From the NCBI GenBank assembly GCA_938050045.1, contig CALLJS010000014.1, positions 24,504 to 88,503 on the forward strand: a DNA stretch of 64,000 bases, written 5' to 3'. This DNA comes from an uncultured Sphingomonadaceae bacterium (GTDB taxonomy: Bacteria > Pseudomonadota > Alphaproteobacteria > Sphingomonadales > Sphingomonadaceae). The position numbers and the translations under genes were made by a program. The notes beneath the pieces are model-generated. The model worked only from the letters and a program-made list of their open reading frames with translations. It had not been told where the DNA came from and searched no databases. Shown here one piece after another: positions 17,595 through 27,595 of this stretch. Position 1 is the stretch's first letter. Each line of letters opens with the position of its first letter.

Positions 17595-18190
17595 TGGCCA
17601 GCGAAACACCCCAAGAAAAAATCCTTATGCAAGCCCCGCAAGGCACGTCATTTGGGTCTGAATTTAGCTATATAATCACTCTTGCAGAATTAAAGCTCAC
17701 TCAAAATATAATGGCTTTAGAAGCCAATGATAAACAATGTGCTGCGCTGGCTATTCGCTTTGATTTACCTGCTATCTATAGCCTTAAAGCCAATATTATT
17801 ATGGCGGATAATCCGATCCAAATGCGCGGCCAAATGAACGCCCAAATTGACCAAATATGCGTGGCTACGGGTGCAACTATTAAGAGCGTAATAGAAGAAG
17901 ATATTATCATTAATTTTATGGAAAATACTACCGTTGATCCCAAGGATAGCGAAGTCCAATTAGAAGATGAAGATTGCGAAGTGATGTTCTATAATGGCCG
18001 CGAGATTGATATTGGAGAAGCCATTGCTCAGAGCCTTTATTTGGCGATTGACCCTTTCCCCCGTATCGACGATGCCGACGCAATATTGAAAAAATTAGGC
18101 GTCATTAGCGAAGAAGAAATGGCGGCAAAAATGGCGCAAGAAAAACAAGATAATAATCCATTCGCCACCCTATCAAAGCTAAAAAAATGA
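17594..18190 (+). CDS. YceD-like protein (DUF177)
   Basis: A 198-residue DUF177/YceD-family protein. I start it at ATG 17594 (MASETPQEKIL), which overlaps the cbp3 stop; an upstream TTG-type extension would lie inside cbp3. Recognisable segments are ATNMALEANDKQCAALAIRF-like (here LTQNIMALEANDKQCAALAI), MRGQMNAQIDQICVATGATI and the acidic EDEDCEVMFYNGREIDIGEA leading to LYLAIDPFPR. YceD genes usually precede rpmF-plsX-fabH and are linked to 23S rRNA/ribosome homeostasis; those genes are absent here. Confidence is in the family, not the role. Confidence 0.87.
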   Translation: MASETPQEKILMQAPQGTSFGSEFSYIITLAELKLTQNIMALEANDKQCAALAIRFDLPAIYSLKANIIMADNPIQMRGQMNAQIDQICVATGATIKSVIEEDIIINFMENTTVDPKDSEVQLEDEDCEVMFYNGREIDIGEAIAQSLYLAIDPFPRIDDADAILKKLGVISEEEMAAKMAQEKQDNNPFATLSKLKK

Positions 18191-18220
18191 GGCCATCCTC
18201 TTACACCTTGAGCATAAAAT

Positions 18221-18823
18221 ATGTTTGATATAGCCCTGCAAAAATATCTTAAACCTGCGGTTCATAAAATAGGTGAAATATTAGTATCATTAGGAATTAG
18301 TGCAAATATAATAACTATTACAGGCGCATTATTGGTGGCCCCTGCGGTCTTTGCTATCGGGCAGAAAATGTATATGCTTGGCCTATGTTTGATAGCGATG
18401 AACCGTATTATTGATGGGCTGGATGGCGCAGTGGCACAGATTAATGGGCCGACACAATTTGGCGGATATCTGGATAGCCTTGCCGATTTCTTTTTTTACG
18501 CAGCCATTCCGCTTGCCTTTGCATGGGCAAATCCTGAAAATGCAAAATGGGCGGCTCTATTGCTCGCAAGCTTCATGGTCACAGGGGTTAGCTTTTTGGC
18601 CTTTGCGGCCATTGCCAACGACCAGAAAACAGCCGATGAAGGGCGCGGCCATAAATCATTCCTCTACACTATCGGTTTGATGGAAGGCGCAGAAACCATC
18701 GTCACCTTTGCGCTGATGTGCTTTTTTCCTGCCTATTTCGCATGGATTGCTATCGTAGCAAGCCTATTATGCGCTCTCACCATAGCGCAGCGGCTGAAAA
18801 TGGCGGCTAATTTACTCGATTGA
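18221..18823 (+). CDS. CDP-alcohol phosphatidyltransferase family protein
   Basis: A 200-residue membrane enzyme with the signature D-G-x-x-G-A-x-A-(x8)-G-x-x-x-D-x-x-x-D, seen as DGLDGAVAQINGPTQFGGYL followed by DSLAD. The second G-A replaces the more usual A-R. About five further hydrophobic helices follow. The family transfers a phosphatidyl or phospho-alcohol group from CDP-alcohols to form phospholipids; the exact product (phosphatidylglycerol-phosphate, phosphatidylserine or other) cannot be told from the sequence. Downstream of yceD by 30 bases, convergent with the flavoprotein gene. Confidence 0.88.
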   Translation: MFDIALQKYLKPAVHKIGEILVSLGISANIITITGALLVAPAVFAIGQKMYMLGLCLIAMNRIIDGLDGAVAQINGPTQFGGYLDSLADFFFYAAIPLAFAWANPENAKWAALLLASFMVTGVSFLAFAAIANDQKTADEGRGHKSFLYTIGLMEGAETIVTFALMCFFPAYFAWIAIVASLLCALTIAQRLKMAANLLD

Positions 18824-18828
18824 GAATG

Positions 18829-18860
18829 TAAAAGGCAGCCCGAAAGCTGCCCTTTATATT
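18829..18860. terminator. Bidirectional rho-independent terminator
   Basis: AAAGGCAGC (18831-18839) and GCTGCC-CTTT (18846-18855) form a hairpin with a CCGAAA loop, followed by T-rich sequence on the plus strand and preceded by A-rich sequence that serves the minus strand. It lies exactly between two convergent genes. Confidence 0.8.
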
Positions 18861-18861
18861 T

Positions 18862-21006
18862 TTAACCTAAACGCCACTTAAAGAATTTAGCGGCATATTT
18901 TTGAAGCTTTTCTGGTTGGCGATCCAAACGATATTGGCCCGCTGCATATTTATTAGACTCGCTCCAAGTCGGATAACTATGCACCGTCGCCATAATCTTA
19001 CCAAGGCCCATATTATGGCGCATGGCTAGCGTAAATTCGGTGATAATTTCACCCGCATGGCTGCCCGCTATCGTTGCACCCAAAATTTTATCCTTACCTG
19101 GCACGGTAAGCACTTTCACAAAGCCTATTGTCTCGCTCTCTGCAATAGCGCGGTCGAGGTCGTCCAAATGATAAATGGTCACTTCATAAGCTATATCTTG
19201 CTCATTCGCTTCTGCCTCAGTCAAACCGACGCTAGCGACTTCGGGGTCGGTATAAGTCACGCGCGGTAATACTCTATAATCCGCCTTAAACTTGCGAGCA
19301 AAGCCAAAGAGCGCATTAACGGCAGCAAACCATGCTTCATGCGCTGCGCTGTGGGTGAGTTGGTAATGACCCGCCACATCGCCCGCTGCATAAATATGCG
19401 GCATGCTGGTCGCCAAATATTCGTCAACCACAAGGCCGCGATCAACCTCTACGCCAATATTTTCGAGGCCAAATCCATCCAAACGTGCACGGCGGCCTAC
19501 AGCAATGAGCAAATCATTATGGGCCAGTTTAACCTCACCTTCGGGGCCTTTAATCATCAATGCTTTTTTACCTTCGCCGCGTAATGCTTGATGTCCCACC
19601 AACACATTGACGCCATCTTCTTCTAGGCTATTTTTAATGATTTGCGCTGCATCGGCATCTTCTTTACCGAGCAAACGATCGGCCATTTCAACCAAGGTCA
19701 CTTGCGAACCTAGACGCTGAAAGCTTTGCGCTAATTCACAACCAATCGGCCCACCGCCCAATATGGTAAGTTTTTTAGGGGCCGCTTTACGTTGCGCCAT
19801 AGCATCCCACACAGTGTCGCTGGTGAGATAGGCTGTATCTTCAATAGCAGGAAGCGGCGGAACAAATGGGGCCGCACCCGTAGCCAAAACAAATGCTTTA
19901 CTGGTGAGGCGCTGAGTCCCGCCATCATTTTTGGCAATTTCAATCGTCCAAGGATCAATGAATTTTGCATAGCCTTTGACCACATCAACACCAAGCCCAG
20001 TATAACGTTCTACGCTGTCATGCGGTTCGATGGCTTTAATCACATCTTGAACGCGCTTAATGACGGCTGGGAAATTCACCTTCGCGGTTGTTTTCTCAAT
20101 GCCATATTTATCGCTATGGTTGACGAAATTGGCTATCTTCGCGCTTTTAATTAGAGCTTTTGAAGGAACGCAGCCCGTATTCAGGCAATCGCCGCCCATT
20201 TCATTTGCTTCTACCAATGTCACATTGGCCTTTACCGCCGCTGCGATATAAGAAGAGACCAATCCGCCAGCACCGCCGCCAATAGCGATTAAATTACGGT
20301 CAAATTTCTTGGGTTTTTTATAGCCTTTATAGGCTTTGTTACGCTTAAGAATGCTGAGGAAGAATTTTGCAATCCAAGGGAATATAGCCAAAATGACAAA
20401 TGACAAAATCAAATTGGGCGTTAAAATAGCCGCCGTTGATTCAATCTTTGATAATTCGGTACCTGCATTCACATAAACAATAGTGCCAGCCAGCATCCCC
20501 AATTGACTGATGAAAAAATAGGTCAGCGTATTAATTTTGGTCAATCCCATAACCAAATTCACCGCAAAAAATGGAACAGCGGGTACTAAGCGCAATGTAA
20601 AAAGATAAAAAGCTCCATCTTTTTCTAACCCTTGGTTAATCCCTTTTAAGCGATCACCAAATTTATCTTGCACCCAATCGCGTAGCAAAAAGCGTGAGCT
20701 TAGAAACGCCAAAGTAGCCCCGATAGTGGATGCAAAACTAACAAGGATCGTGCCGACGATTACATCGAATAAAGCCCCTGCTAATATTGTCAGAAATGCA
20801 GCTCCTGGAAAAGAAAGCGCGGTTGCAATAATATAGGCAAGAGCAAAGCCACCAATGAATAAAGCCGGCCTATCTGCATAAGCGGCTTGAAAACTTTCTT
20901 GCTGCGATTTCATATATTCGAGCGATAAATAACTTCCCAAGTCATAATAAAAAAATGCAGCAACAGCAGCTATGATAAGGGTGAGCAGGATAAATTTCTT
21001 TGACAT
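18862..21006 (-). CDS. VTT/DedA membrane domain fused to a lipoamide-dehydrogenase-like flavoprotein
   Basis: A 714-residue two-domain fusion. Residues 1 to about 225 are a TVP38/TMEM64 (VTT/SNARE-associated) membrane domain with several helices and the motif FPGAAFLTILAGALFD. Residues about 240-714 are a class I pyridine nucleotide-disulfide oxidoreductase: FAD site AIGGGAGGLVSS, redox pair GGDCLNTGCVPSKALI, NAD(P) site ILGGGPIGCELA, FAD motif IYAAGDVAG and dimer-interface catalytic His in VHSYPTWSES. Such fusions are known in bacteria, often annotated as mercuric-reductase-like, but their substrate is not established. No mer genes are near. Confidence 0.92.
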   Translation of the reverse strand: MSKKFILLTLIIAAVAAFFYYDLGSYLSLEYMKSQQESFQAAYADRPALFIGGFALAYIIATALSFPGAAFLTILAGALFDVIVGTILVSFASTIGATLAFLSSRFLLRDWVQDKFGDRLKGINQGLEKDGAFYLFTLRLVPAVPFFAVNLVMGLTKINTLTYFFISQLGMLAGTIVYVNAGTELSKIESTAAILTPNLILSFVILAIFPWIAKFFLSILKRNKAYKGYKKPKKFDRNLIAIGGGAGGLVSSYIAAAVKANVTLVEANEMGGDCLNTGCVPSKALIKSAKIANFVNHSDKYGIEKTTAKVNFPAVIKRVQDVIKAIEPHDSVERYTGLGVDVVKGYAKFIDPWTIEIAKNDGGTQRLTSKAFVLATGAAPFVPPLPAIEDTAYLTSDTVWDAMAQRKAAPKKLTILGGGPIGCELAQSFQRLGSQVTLVEMADRLLGKEDADAAQIIKNSLEEDGVNVLVGHQALRGEGKKALMIKGPEGEVKLAHNDLLIAVGRRARLDGFGLENIGVEVDRGLVVDEYLATSMPHIYAAGDVAGHYQLTHSAAHEAWFAAVNALFGFARKFKADYRVLPRVTYTDPEVASVGLTEAEANEQDIAYEVTIYHLDDLDRAIAESETIGFVKVLTVPGKDKILGATIAGSHAGEIITEFTLAMRHNMGLGKIMATVHSYPTWSESNKYAAGQYRLDRQPEKLQKYAAKFFKWRLG

Positions 21007-21144
21007 GGTTTATCTTTCGCAATTATTTATAAAATAGTTACGCTGATAACCACGCTATCAATAAATATTGAATTTTCTTATTTATTTGCCGCCCTAATAT
21101 CATTTTTATATCATGAAGTAGAAATTACCATATAAATGGTGCGA

Positions 21145-21675
21145 TCAAAATGGGACGTCATCGTCCAAATCATCATCAAAACCACCCCCTGAATTTCCGC
21201 CCGATGAACCGCTTGTTTGACCCCAACTGCCAGAGTGTCCGCTTTGGTTTCCACCCTGATTATATCCACCAGATTGGCCACCGCCTGAATTTCCGCCCCA
21301 GCTATCACCGCCGCCGCCAGATTTTGCGCCATCGAGCATGGTCATAACCGCGCGCGGCCCTGATAAAACAACCTCGGTTGCATAACGGTCATTGCCGCTA
21401 TTATCCTGCCATTTGCGGGTTTCGATTTGCCCTTCTAAATAGACTTTACTCCCCTTGCGCAAGAATCGCTCAGCAACGCCAGCAAGGCCCTCGGATTTAA
21501 TCACGACTTGATGCCATTGGGTTTTTTCTTTTTTCTCACCCGTTACACGGTCATTCCAGCTTTCCGATGTAGCAACTGCGAGATTGCAGATCTTACCGCC
21601 ATTTTGAAATGATTTAACCTCTGGATCTTTACCCAAATTACCAATGATAATGACTTTATTGACGCTTCCCGCCAT
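21145..21675 (-). CDS. ssb: Single-stranded DNA-binding protein
   Basis: A 176-residue SSB. The OB fold spans about residues 1-115 ([45 protein letters not shown]). A low-complexity Gly/Ser/Gln-rich linker follows, and the acidic tip [10 protein letters not shown] binds partner proteins. SSB coats single-stranded DNA during replication and repair. Located downstream of feoB-facing spacer and alone in its unit; uvrA, its common alphaproteobacterial neighbour, is not present. Confidence 0.97.
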   Translation of the reverse strand: MAGSVNKVIIIGNLGKDPEVKSFQNGGKICNLAVATSESWNDRVTGEKKEKTQWHQVVIKSEGLAGVAERFLRKGSKVYLEGQIETRKWQDNSGNDRYATEVVLSGPRAVMTMLDGAKSGGGGDSWGGNSGGGQSGGYNQGGNQSGHSGSWGQTSGSSGGNSGGGFDDDLDDDVPF

Positions 21676-21721
21676 GATATAACCCCTTATATTAATCCTA
21701 TTTGGTCGCTAATTTATAATA

Positions 21722-23620
21722 TTATCCCAAACCAAATGCTACTGCGCTCCAATACGTAGCTGCCGCTGCTACATAAGCAAGTGCAAATAAATATGTCAGC
21801 ATAAAAATTGGCCATTTCCAGCCGTTGGTCTCGCGCCGTGTCACCGCTATCGTCGAAATACATTGCGGAGCAAAAACAAACCATGCCAAAAATGCCAATG
21901 CTGTAGCGAGAGACCATTTGCCCGCCAATCTCTCACCCAATTGCCAAGAAACCTGATCTTCATTATCGCCATCAATAGCATAAGCCGTGGCCAATGCCGC
22001 CACAGCCACTTCGCGGGCCGCCATAGCGGGGATTAGGGCTAATGCTATATCGCGGTTAAACCCTATCGGTTGCACCACAGGTTCAATCGTGCCCGCAATG
22101 CGCCCTGCAATGCTATAATCCACCTGCGACACCCCTGCATAGGCGGGATCATTAATCGGCACTTTGGGATAGGTCAGCAAGAGCCATAGCACCACGGTCG
22201 CGGTGAAAATTATCGTGCCAGCGCGGCGCAAAAACACCCATGCTCTTTGCCACAGGCCGATCAAAATATCGCGCGAGCGCGGCCATTGATAGCGCGGCAT
22301 TTCCATCAAAAACCCCGCGCTTGCTCCTTTTGTCACGCTGCGCCGCAGCAATAAAGCTGCTAACATCGCGCCCAATATGCCGGCAATATAAAGGCCAAAT
22401 AATATCAAACCTTGCAATCCAACACCGCCGCCAACATTTTGCGGCGGAATGAATGCTCCGATTATCATGGTGTAAACGGGCAAACGCGCTGAACAGGTCA
22501 TCAGCGGTGCGATCAATATCGTTGTAAGACGGTCTTTTTGGTCGGATATGCTGCGCGTTGCCATAATACCAGGGATCGCGCAGGCAAATGACGAAAGTAG
22601 CGGGATGAAGCTATGCCCCGAGAGACCAACCAAGCCCATCAGCCGATCCATCACAAAAGCGGCCCGCGTCATATAGCCCGTGGATTCGAGCAGCAATATG
22701 AAGAAAAATAGAATTAAAATTTGCGGCAGAAAGACCAACACTGATCCCACACCCGCGATAACCCCATTGACCAAAAATGATTTGATAAACCCATCATCCA
22801 TTGCGCCATTCACAAAGCCGCCAGCGGTCTCAAATACCGCTTCGATAAGATCCATAGGCGGCCCAGCCCAAGCATATACCGCTTGGAACATTAAAAACAT
22901 AATCGCCAATAATATTAATATACCGCCAACCGGGTGCAGCAATATTATATCCAGATTTCGCGTCCATTCGCGCGTCAAAGTCTCGCGCACAATAGAGCCA
23001 TTCGCCAATTTATTGGCTTCGGCCTTATAGGCCTCTCTTGCCGAATCAGAAATAATAGCCTGCAGACCATCATCATCAACAGCTTCAACAGCATTTTGCG
23101 ATGATTGTGAATTGAGCAGCGTTTTTTGACAGGCATTTTTGAGAGCATCGAGGCCGCGCCGCCGCACCGCAACCGTTTCTATTGCTGGCATGCCCAATTG
23201 ATCGATCAAATATTGCGACGATAATTCCAAACCATCGCGCTCTGCCAAATCTGACATATTGAGGATCAAAATCATCGGTCTATTGAGGGCTTTTATTTCT
23301 AGAGCAAAGCGCAGTCCGCTCTCCATATTGCTGGCATCCAGCACCACGGCCAATATATCGGGACGGGCCTGCCCCTCTTGACGCCCCAAAATCACATCGC
23401 GGGTGACTTGTTCATCGAGGCTGGTCGAATCAAGGCTATAAGCACCTGGTAAATCAAGCAGATCAGCCTGTGTATCGCCCAGTATTATTTTGCCAGCCTT
23501 GCGCTCCACCGTGACACCAGGATAATTACCAATTTTTTGCCGAGCACCCGTTAAAACATTGAATAATGCGCTTTTACCAACATTGGGATTGCCGACCAAT
23601 GCAATGATAGGATTATCCAT
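21722..23620 (-). CDS. feoB: Ferrous iron transporter FeoB
   Basis: About 632 residues from ATG 23620 (MDNPIIALVGNPNVGKSALF). An N-terminal G-protein domain (P-loop GNPNVGKS, DLPGAYSL, NMSD) leads into a transmembrane domain with two Gate motifs (SFACAIPGIMATRSI and the later APQCISTIAVTRRE). It takes up Fe(II). In-frame codons upstream of 23620 lie inside feoA and look like frame extension. feoA ends after this start: the two overlap by 8 bases (ATGGATAA), so they are translationally coupled. No feoC. Confidence 0.96.
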   Translation of the reverse strand: MDNPIIALVGNPNVGKSALFNVLTGARQKIGNYPGVTVERKAGKIILGDTQADLLDLPGAYSLDSTSLDEQVTRDVILGRQEGQARPDILAVVLDASNMESGLRFALEIKALNRPMILILNMSDLAERDGLELSSQYLIDQLGMPAIETVAVRRRGLDALKNACQKTLLNSQSSQNAVEAVDDDGLQAIISDSAREAYKAEANKLANGSIVRETLTREWTRNLDIILLHPVGGILILLAIMFLMFQAVYAWAGPPMDLIEAVFETAGGFVNGAMDDGFIKSFLVNGVIAGVGSVLVFLPQILILFFFILLLESTGYMTRAAFVMDRLMGLVGLSGHSFIPLLSSFACAIPGIMATRSISDQKDRLTTILIAPLMTCSARLPVYTMIIGAFIPPQNVGGGVGLQGLILFGLYIAGILGAMLAALLLRRSVTKGASAGFLMEMPRYQWPRSRDILIGLWQRAWVFLRRAGTIIFTATVVLWLLLTYPKVPINDPAYAGVSQVDYSIAGRIAGTIEPVVQPIGFNRDIALALIPAMAAREVAVAALATAYAIDGDNEDQVSWQLGERLAGKWSLATALAFLAWFVFAPQCISTIAVTRRETNGWKWPIFMLTYLFALAYVAAAATYWSAVAFGLG

Positions 23621-23900
23621 GGCTAACATTATCCTCATCATTTTCTAACATAGCTTCTATGGCAATTGCAGCGGCCGTTTTTGAACGCATCGCAATGCTC
23701 ATTCGCCCCACACGCACCGCAAGCGGGTCGCGCCAAAATAATATACCGCGATGCAGCGCCTCAATTATCGCACCAGATTCTATACCCAGCGCGCGCAAAC
23801 GGCGGCCTTCATTATCCGAAATTTGCGTCCAATCGATGGAGGATATGCGCATTTTTTGGCGTAAGGGGAGTGTATCTAAATGCATCTTGTCTATTTGCAA
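23613..23900 (-). CDS. feoA: Ferrous iron transport protein FeoA
   Basis: A 95-residue SH3-like protein with the FeoA pattern LRALGIESGAIIEALHRGIL, ending in WRDPLAVRVGRMSIAMRSKTAAAI. It modulates FeoB. Initiation at the inner ATG (23882, MHLDTLPLRQ) is equally plausible. It overlaps feoB by 8 bases. A Fur site in the short region upstream was looked for but not identified with confidence. Confidence 0.92.
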   Translation of the reverse strand: MQIDKMHLDTLPLRQKMRISSIDWTQISDNEGRRLRALGIESGAIIEALHRGILFWRDPLAVRVGRMSIAMRSKTAAAIAIEAMLENDEDNVSHG

Positions 23901-23957
23901 CCGATTCGCATTAACATCAAGGAAAGAATCGGCGCAAAAGCGACTATTGAAATATAT

Positions 23958-24668
23958 TTATTTTTCAGGATAGCGCAAACGGCCAATAAATCGCGATAGG
24001 CTAGGTCTATTTTCTGTGCGCGATAAAAAATCAGCCTTGGCTTTTTCAAATTGCATCACATTATCAATCCGCCGATCAACAAAGGCCCGCGTATCAGCAA
24101 AATTTTCGCTATCGTCATTGATGAACCGCATCAAAATCGCTGTATATATGCTGCTTAATATCGCCCGTTTGGTATAATGATTATAATCAGTGGCCGTATC
24201 GCCCGCCAATTTCCACATAATATCTGCGCTATTCCAACCTATTTTCATTCCAAGGCGTATATTCGCAGGAAGGGCCATTACAGATATAGCCCGCCGCTGC
24301 GCCTCTCTATGCGGTGCAGATATTTCTAGGCGTGCGATAAGCAAAGCGGTTATACGCTCGCGTATTTTCATGCTCTTCAGCGTTTCAGGGGGCAAAAGCC
24401 GCCGCATTTCATCATCAACAGAACTGATCCAGCTTTGCACCAATTGCATAGCAAGGCCGCCCTTCATATCAGAAGTTTCAAAAGCCAATTTGGCAATATC
24501 ATACTCTACGCCTGCTTCATCGGCTGCCGATAATAAACAGGCCTCATTCCAGCCATCAAAAGCCGCATGTGCGGGCAATTTCGGCGCAAGAAAAGCGATT
24601 ATTTCATCCAATGTCATATCATCGGGTGATGGACTAATTTCTTGCAGCTCTTGTTTTGCTTGATTCAT
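23958..24668 (-). CDS. COQ9-family ubiquinone biosynthesis protein
   Basis: A 236-residue COQ9 homologue. TetR-like N-terminal helices are followed by the lipid-binding COQ9 domain with KIRERITALLIARLEISAPH, LGMKIGWNSADIMWKLAGD, TDYNHYTKRAILSSIYTAIL, which are strongly conserved from alphaproteobacteria to mitochondria. COQ9 presents quinone intermediates to the COQ7 hydroxylase. The C-terminus IGRLRYPEK is typical. Divergent from the sterol-desaturase gene (82-base gap). Confidence 0.92.
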   Translation of the reverse strand: MNQAKQELQEISPSPDDMTLDEIIAFLAPKLPAHAAFDGWNEACLLSAADEAGVEYDIAKLAFETSDMKGGLAMQLVQSWISSVDDEMRRLLPPETLKSMKIRERITALLIARLEISAPHREAQRRAISVMALPANIRLGMKIGWNSADIMWKLAGDTATDYNHYTKRAILSSIYTAILMRFINDDSENFADTRAFVDRRIDNVMQFEKAKADFLSRTENRPSLSRFIGRLRYPEK

Positions 24669-24750
24669 ATTCTTTAATTAGGCTATTTTGCTAAAATATC
24701 AAAATATAATCGCCAATATGCTGGCGTAACTATAAGTTAGAGCAGAGTTT

Positions 24751-25548
24751 ATGGATTTTATCACCAACAATATTGCGCTTATAATTCCAGCCACATTATT
24801 TTCTATCTTGGCATTGGCAGAGGTTTTTTTTCCGCGCCGCCATAGAAATTTGCCGCGCAAATGGCGCTGGATTACGCATTTTATATTTTTGGGTACCAAT
24901 AATATTATCGGTAAATTATTGGTATTTATCATCGTCATTCCTGCCGCCGCAAATTGGGCAGCAGACCAGCAATTTGGCCTATTCTATCTGATAAAGTTAC
25001 CATGGTGGGTAGAGGCCGTAATGGCCGTAATAATATTGGATTTTGCGGTCTGGTTGCAGCACCTTATCATGCACCGCTATCCGCTATTATGGCGGCTGCA
25101 CAGCGTCCATCATAGCGACCGCGATTTGGATGTGACATCAGCGTTGCGTTTTCATCCACTAGAACTCATCCTATCCACCCTCTATAAATCTGCATGGGTC
25201 GGGTTGCTTGGCGTACCGCTATTGGTTGCGCTATTTTTTGAAATTTGGCTCAATGCGTGCGCCATGTTCAACCATAGCAATATCAAATTACCCAATAAAT
25301 TTGACCAAATAATGCGCCGCTTTATCGTCACACCCGATATGCATATTGTTCACCATACGACCAATATGGACGAACAAAATAGCAATTATGGTTTCGCGCT
25401 CAGCCTGTGGGATCATGTGTTTCAAAGTTATAATGACCAGCCAAGACAGGGGCATAATTCTTTGAGCATTGGACTGGTTGAGGCGCAAAATGAATCACCC
25501 TCTAGGCCGATTTGGAGCCTATTACAGCCATTCCGTAGCGTTAATTAA
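24751..25548 (+). CDS. Sterol desaturase / fatty acid hydroxylase family protein
   Basis: A 265-residue membrane di-iron enzyme. Three to four hydrophobic helices and the eight-His pattern are visible: HLIMH, then LHSVHHSDRDLDVTSALRFH, and MHIVHHTTNMDEQN. Family members hydroxylate or desaturate lipids, sterols, carotenoids or alkyl glycerols; substrate unknown. Since sphingomonads make 2-hydroxylated sphingolipids and hydroxylated carotenoids, those are candidates (inference). Single-gene unit. Confidence 0.9.
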   Translation: MDFITNNIALIIPATLFSILALAEVFFPRRHRNLPRKWRWITHFIFLGTNNIIGKLLVFIIVIPAAANWAADQQFGLFYLIKLPWWVEAVMAVIILDFAVWLQHLIMHRYPLLWRLHSVHHSDRDLDVTSALRFHPLELILSTLYKSAWVGLLGVPLLVALFFEIWLNACAMFNHSNIKLPNKFDQIMRRFIVTPDMHIVHHTTNMDEQNSNYGFALSLWDHVFQSYNDQPRQGHNSLSIGLVEAQNESPSRPIWSLLQPFRSVN

Positions 25549-25660
25549 CCGCAATAAGCCCTTCAATATATAAAGTTTTGATAATCTTGACCTGCGTCCT
25601 ACTTTGGCGCACATTATGGGCAGTAATAGGGGCATTAATAAAGTCTGGGGAGAGAATATT

Positions 25661-27559
25661 ATGAAAAAATCTGCGCAATATATAGCAGTCGCTCTGGGAG
25701 TCTTAGCCATAGCAGGCTGCGGCAGCACAGACAAAGCCAAAGATTCAGGCCATGTTGAAAATAGCGAATATCCAGAACAAGTTTATTGGGGCGATACTCA
25801 TGTTCATACCGATAATAGCATTGATGCTTTTGGGTTTGGCAATAGATTAAACACAGAAGCCGCCATGCGTTTTGCCAAGGGTGAGCCTGTTACATCGACC
25901 AAAGGCGTTGAAGCACAATTATCCCAGCCGCTTGATTTCATAGTGATTGCCGATCATGCTGCCGCGCTCGGCGCTACCAAAGCACTCTATAATGCGCCAC
26001 GCATTGCGCTGTTGGGGAATGAATTTTTACTGCGTTGGTATGATATGATGCACGAGAGCGAAGCGGGCAGCTTGCGCGTTACGGCTGAGCTTATAGATGG
26101 TGCAGCCAAGGGCACCTTACCCGATAGTTTTACCGACCAAGAATCCCAAGCAGAGCGGGTTGGTGAATTATGGGCCGAACATGGTAATATTATAGAGCGT
26201 TATAATGAGCCTGGTAAATTTACCGCCTTCATGGGGTTTGAATATACGCCAATGCCTAGTGGTGATAATCTGCACCGCGTGGTGATGTTTCGTGATAATG
26301 CTGAAAAAGCTACGCAAGTCATTCCTTTTTCATCACAGCAATCTCTAGATGTCGAAGATTTATGGGCTTATATGAACGCTTATGAGAAAAAAACAGGCGG
26401 GCAAATGCTGTCTATCCCGCACAATAGCAATGTCTCCAATGGACAGATGTTTGCTATGAACAAATTTGATGGCAGCCCCATTGACGCAGCTTATGCCAAG
26501 ACCCGCGCTTTACGCGAGCCTATTATCGAAGTCACACAAATAAAAGGCGATAGCGAGACGCATCCCTTTCTCTCGCCCAATGATGAATTTGCATCTTATG
26601 GCGTTGCGGGCTGGGATAAATATAATTTGAGCGCGACTAAGCCTATGCCAGAATCAAGCTATGCGGGCAGCTATGCGCGTGAAGCATTGAAGCGCGGGTT
26701 ATTATTAGAGAGCCAGACAGGTACTAACCCCTATAAATTTGGCGTAATCGGCTCCAGCGACACCCACACTTCTTTGGCCGATGTCCGCGAGAAGAATTTC
26801 ATTGGTAAACATACTGGTAACGAACCCAATGTAAAAGAACGCGCCTTAATGCCTCAAAATTTGGGGACGCGAGAAGGTCGTTTTGGGTGGCACTATCTGT
26901 CCAGTGGCTATGCAGGCGTTTGGGCGACCAGCAACACGCGCGAAGCGATATTTGACGCCATGATGCGCCGCGAAGTTTATGCCACCACGGGGCCGCGTAT
27001 GCAGGTTCGCTTCTTTGGCGGGTTTGACTATAGCGCAGATGATATCAGCAATTTAGTCCCCAATGGTTATGCCAAAGGCGTCCCCATGGGCGGCGACATA
27101 AAGGCGCGCGATGGCAAGGCCCGCATTGGCAAGGCACCAACATTTTTAATATCAGCATTGATGGACCCAGAAAGTGCCAATCTGGATCGTGTTCAAATCG
27201 TCAAAGGCTGGATTGATAGCAATGGCCAGACCAATGAAAAAATCTATAATATAGTGTGGGGCGGTGACAGAAAAATCGGCAGCGATGGAAAGCTCCCCGC
27301 CGTCGGCAATACTGTTGATTTAACCAAAGGCACATGGCGCAATGATATAGGGGCAGCCGAACTTTTGGCATTTTGGCAAGACCCCGATTTTGCAGCCGAT
27401 CAAAATGCATTTTATTATGCGCGGGTTTTGGAAATCCCAACACCCACTTGGCCCGTTTATGATAGCATTAAATATGGATTTACTTTGGGGGATGACGTGA
27501 TAAAAATCCAACAAGAACGCGCTTACACCTCTCCTATTTGGTATAATGCCAAAGGCTAA
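25661..27559 (+). CDS. DUF3604 (PHP-like) lipoprotein
   Basis: A 632-residue DUF3604 protein. I start it at ATG 25661 (MKKSAQYIAVALG), with GGGGAGAG upstream; the longer frame from 25604 lacks a ribosome-binding site. Lipobox IAGC places Cys near residue 20. The core starts VYWGDTHVHTDNSIDAFGFG and has IVIADHA, SIPHNSN, GVIGSSDTHTS and FDAMMRREVYATTGPR, a His/Asp-rich PHP-type metal-binding layout predicting a metal-dependent hydrolase. The reaction is not established. It heads a three-gene cluster with a PpiC-type protein and a HupE-like protein. Confidence 0.9.
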   Translation: MKKSAQYIAVALGVLAIAGCGSTDKAKDSGHVENSEYPEQVYWGDTHVHTDNSIDAFGFGNRLNTEAAMRFAKGEPVTSTKGVEAQLSQPLDFIVIADHAAALGATKALYNAPRIALLGNEFLLRWYDMMHESEAGSLRVTAELIDGAAKGTLPDSFTDQESQAERVGELWAEHGNIIERYNEPGKFTAFMGFEYTPMPSGDNLHRVVMFRDNAEKATQVIPFSSQQSLDVEDLWAYMNAYEKKTGGQMLSIPHNSNVSNGQMFAMNKFDGSPIDAAYAKTRALREPIIEVTQIKGDSETHPFLSPNDEFASYGVAGWDKYNLSATKPMPESSYAGSYAREALKRGLLLESQTGTNPYKFGVIGSSDTHTSLADVREKNFIGKHTGNEPNVKERALMPQNLGTREGRFGWHYLSSGYAGVWATSNTREAIFDAMMRREVYATTGPRMQVRFFGGFDYSADDISNLVPNGYAKGVPMGGDIKARDGKARIGKAPTFLISALMDPESANLDRVQIVKGWIDSNGQTNEKIYNIVWGGDRKIGSDGKLPAVGNTVDLTKGTWRNDIGAAELLAFWQDPDFAADQNAFYYARVLEIPTPTWPVYDSIKYGFTLGDDVIKIQQERAYTSPIWYNAKG

Positions 27560-27595
27560 AGCCGTCTATAATCAATTCATAAGGACGTTCAGTCA

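Noticed and set aside
21150..21330. Gly-rich repetitive coding stretch in ssb as a possible tandem repeat
   Set aside because: It is the normal low-complexity linker of SSB, not a DNA repeat array.
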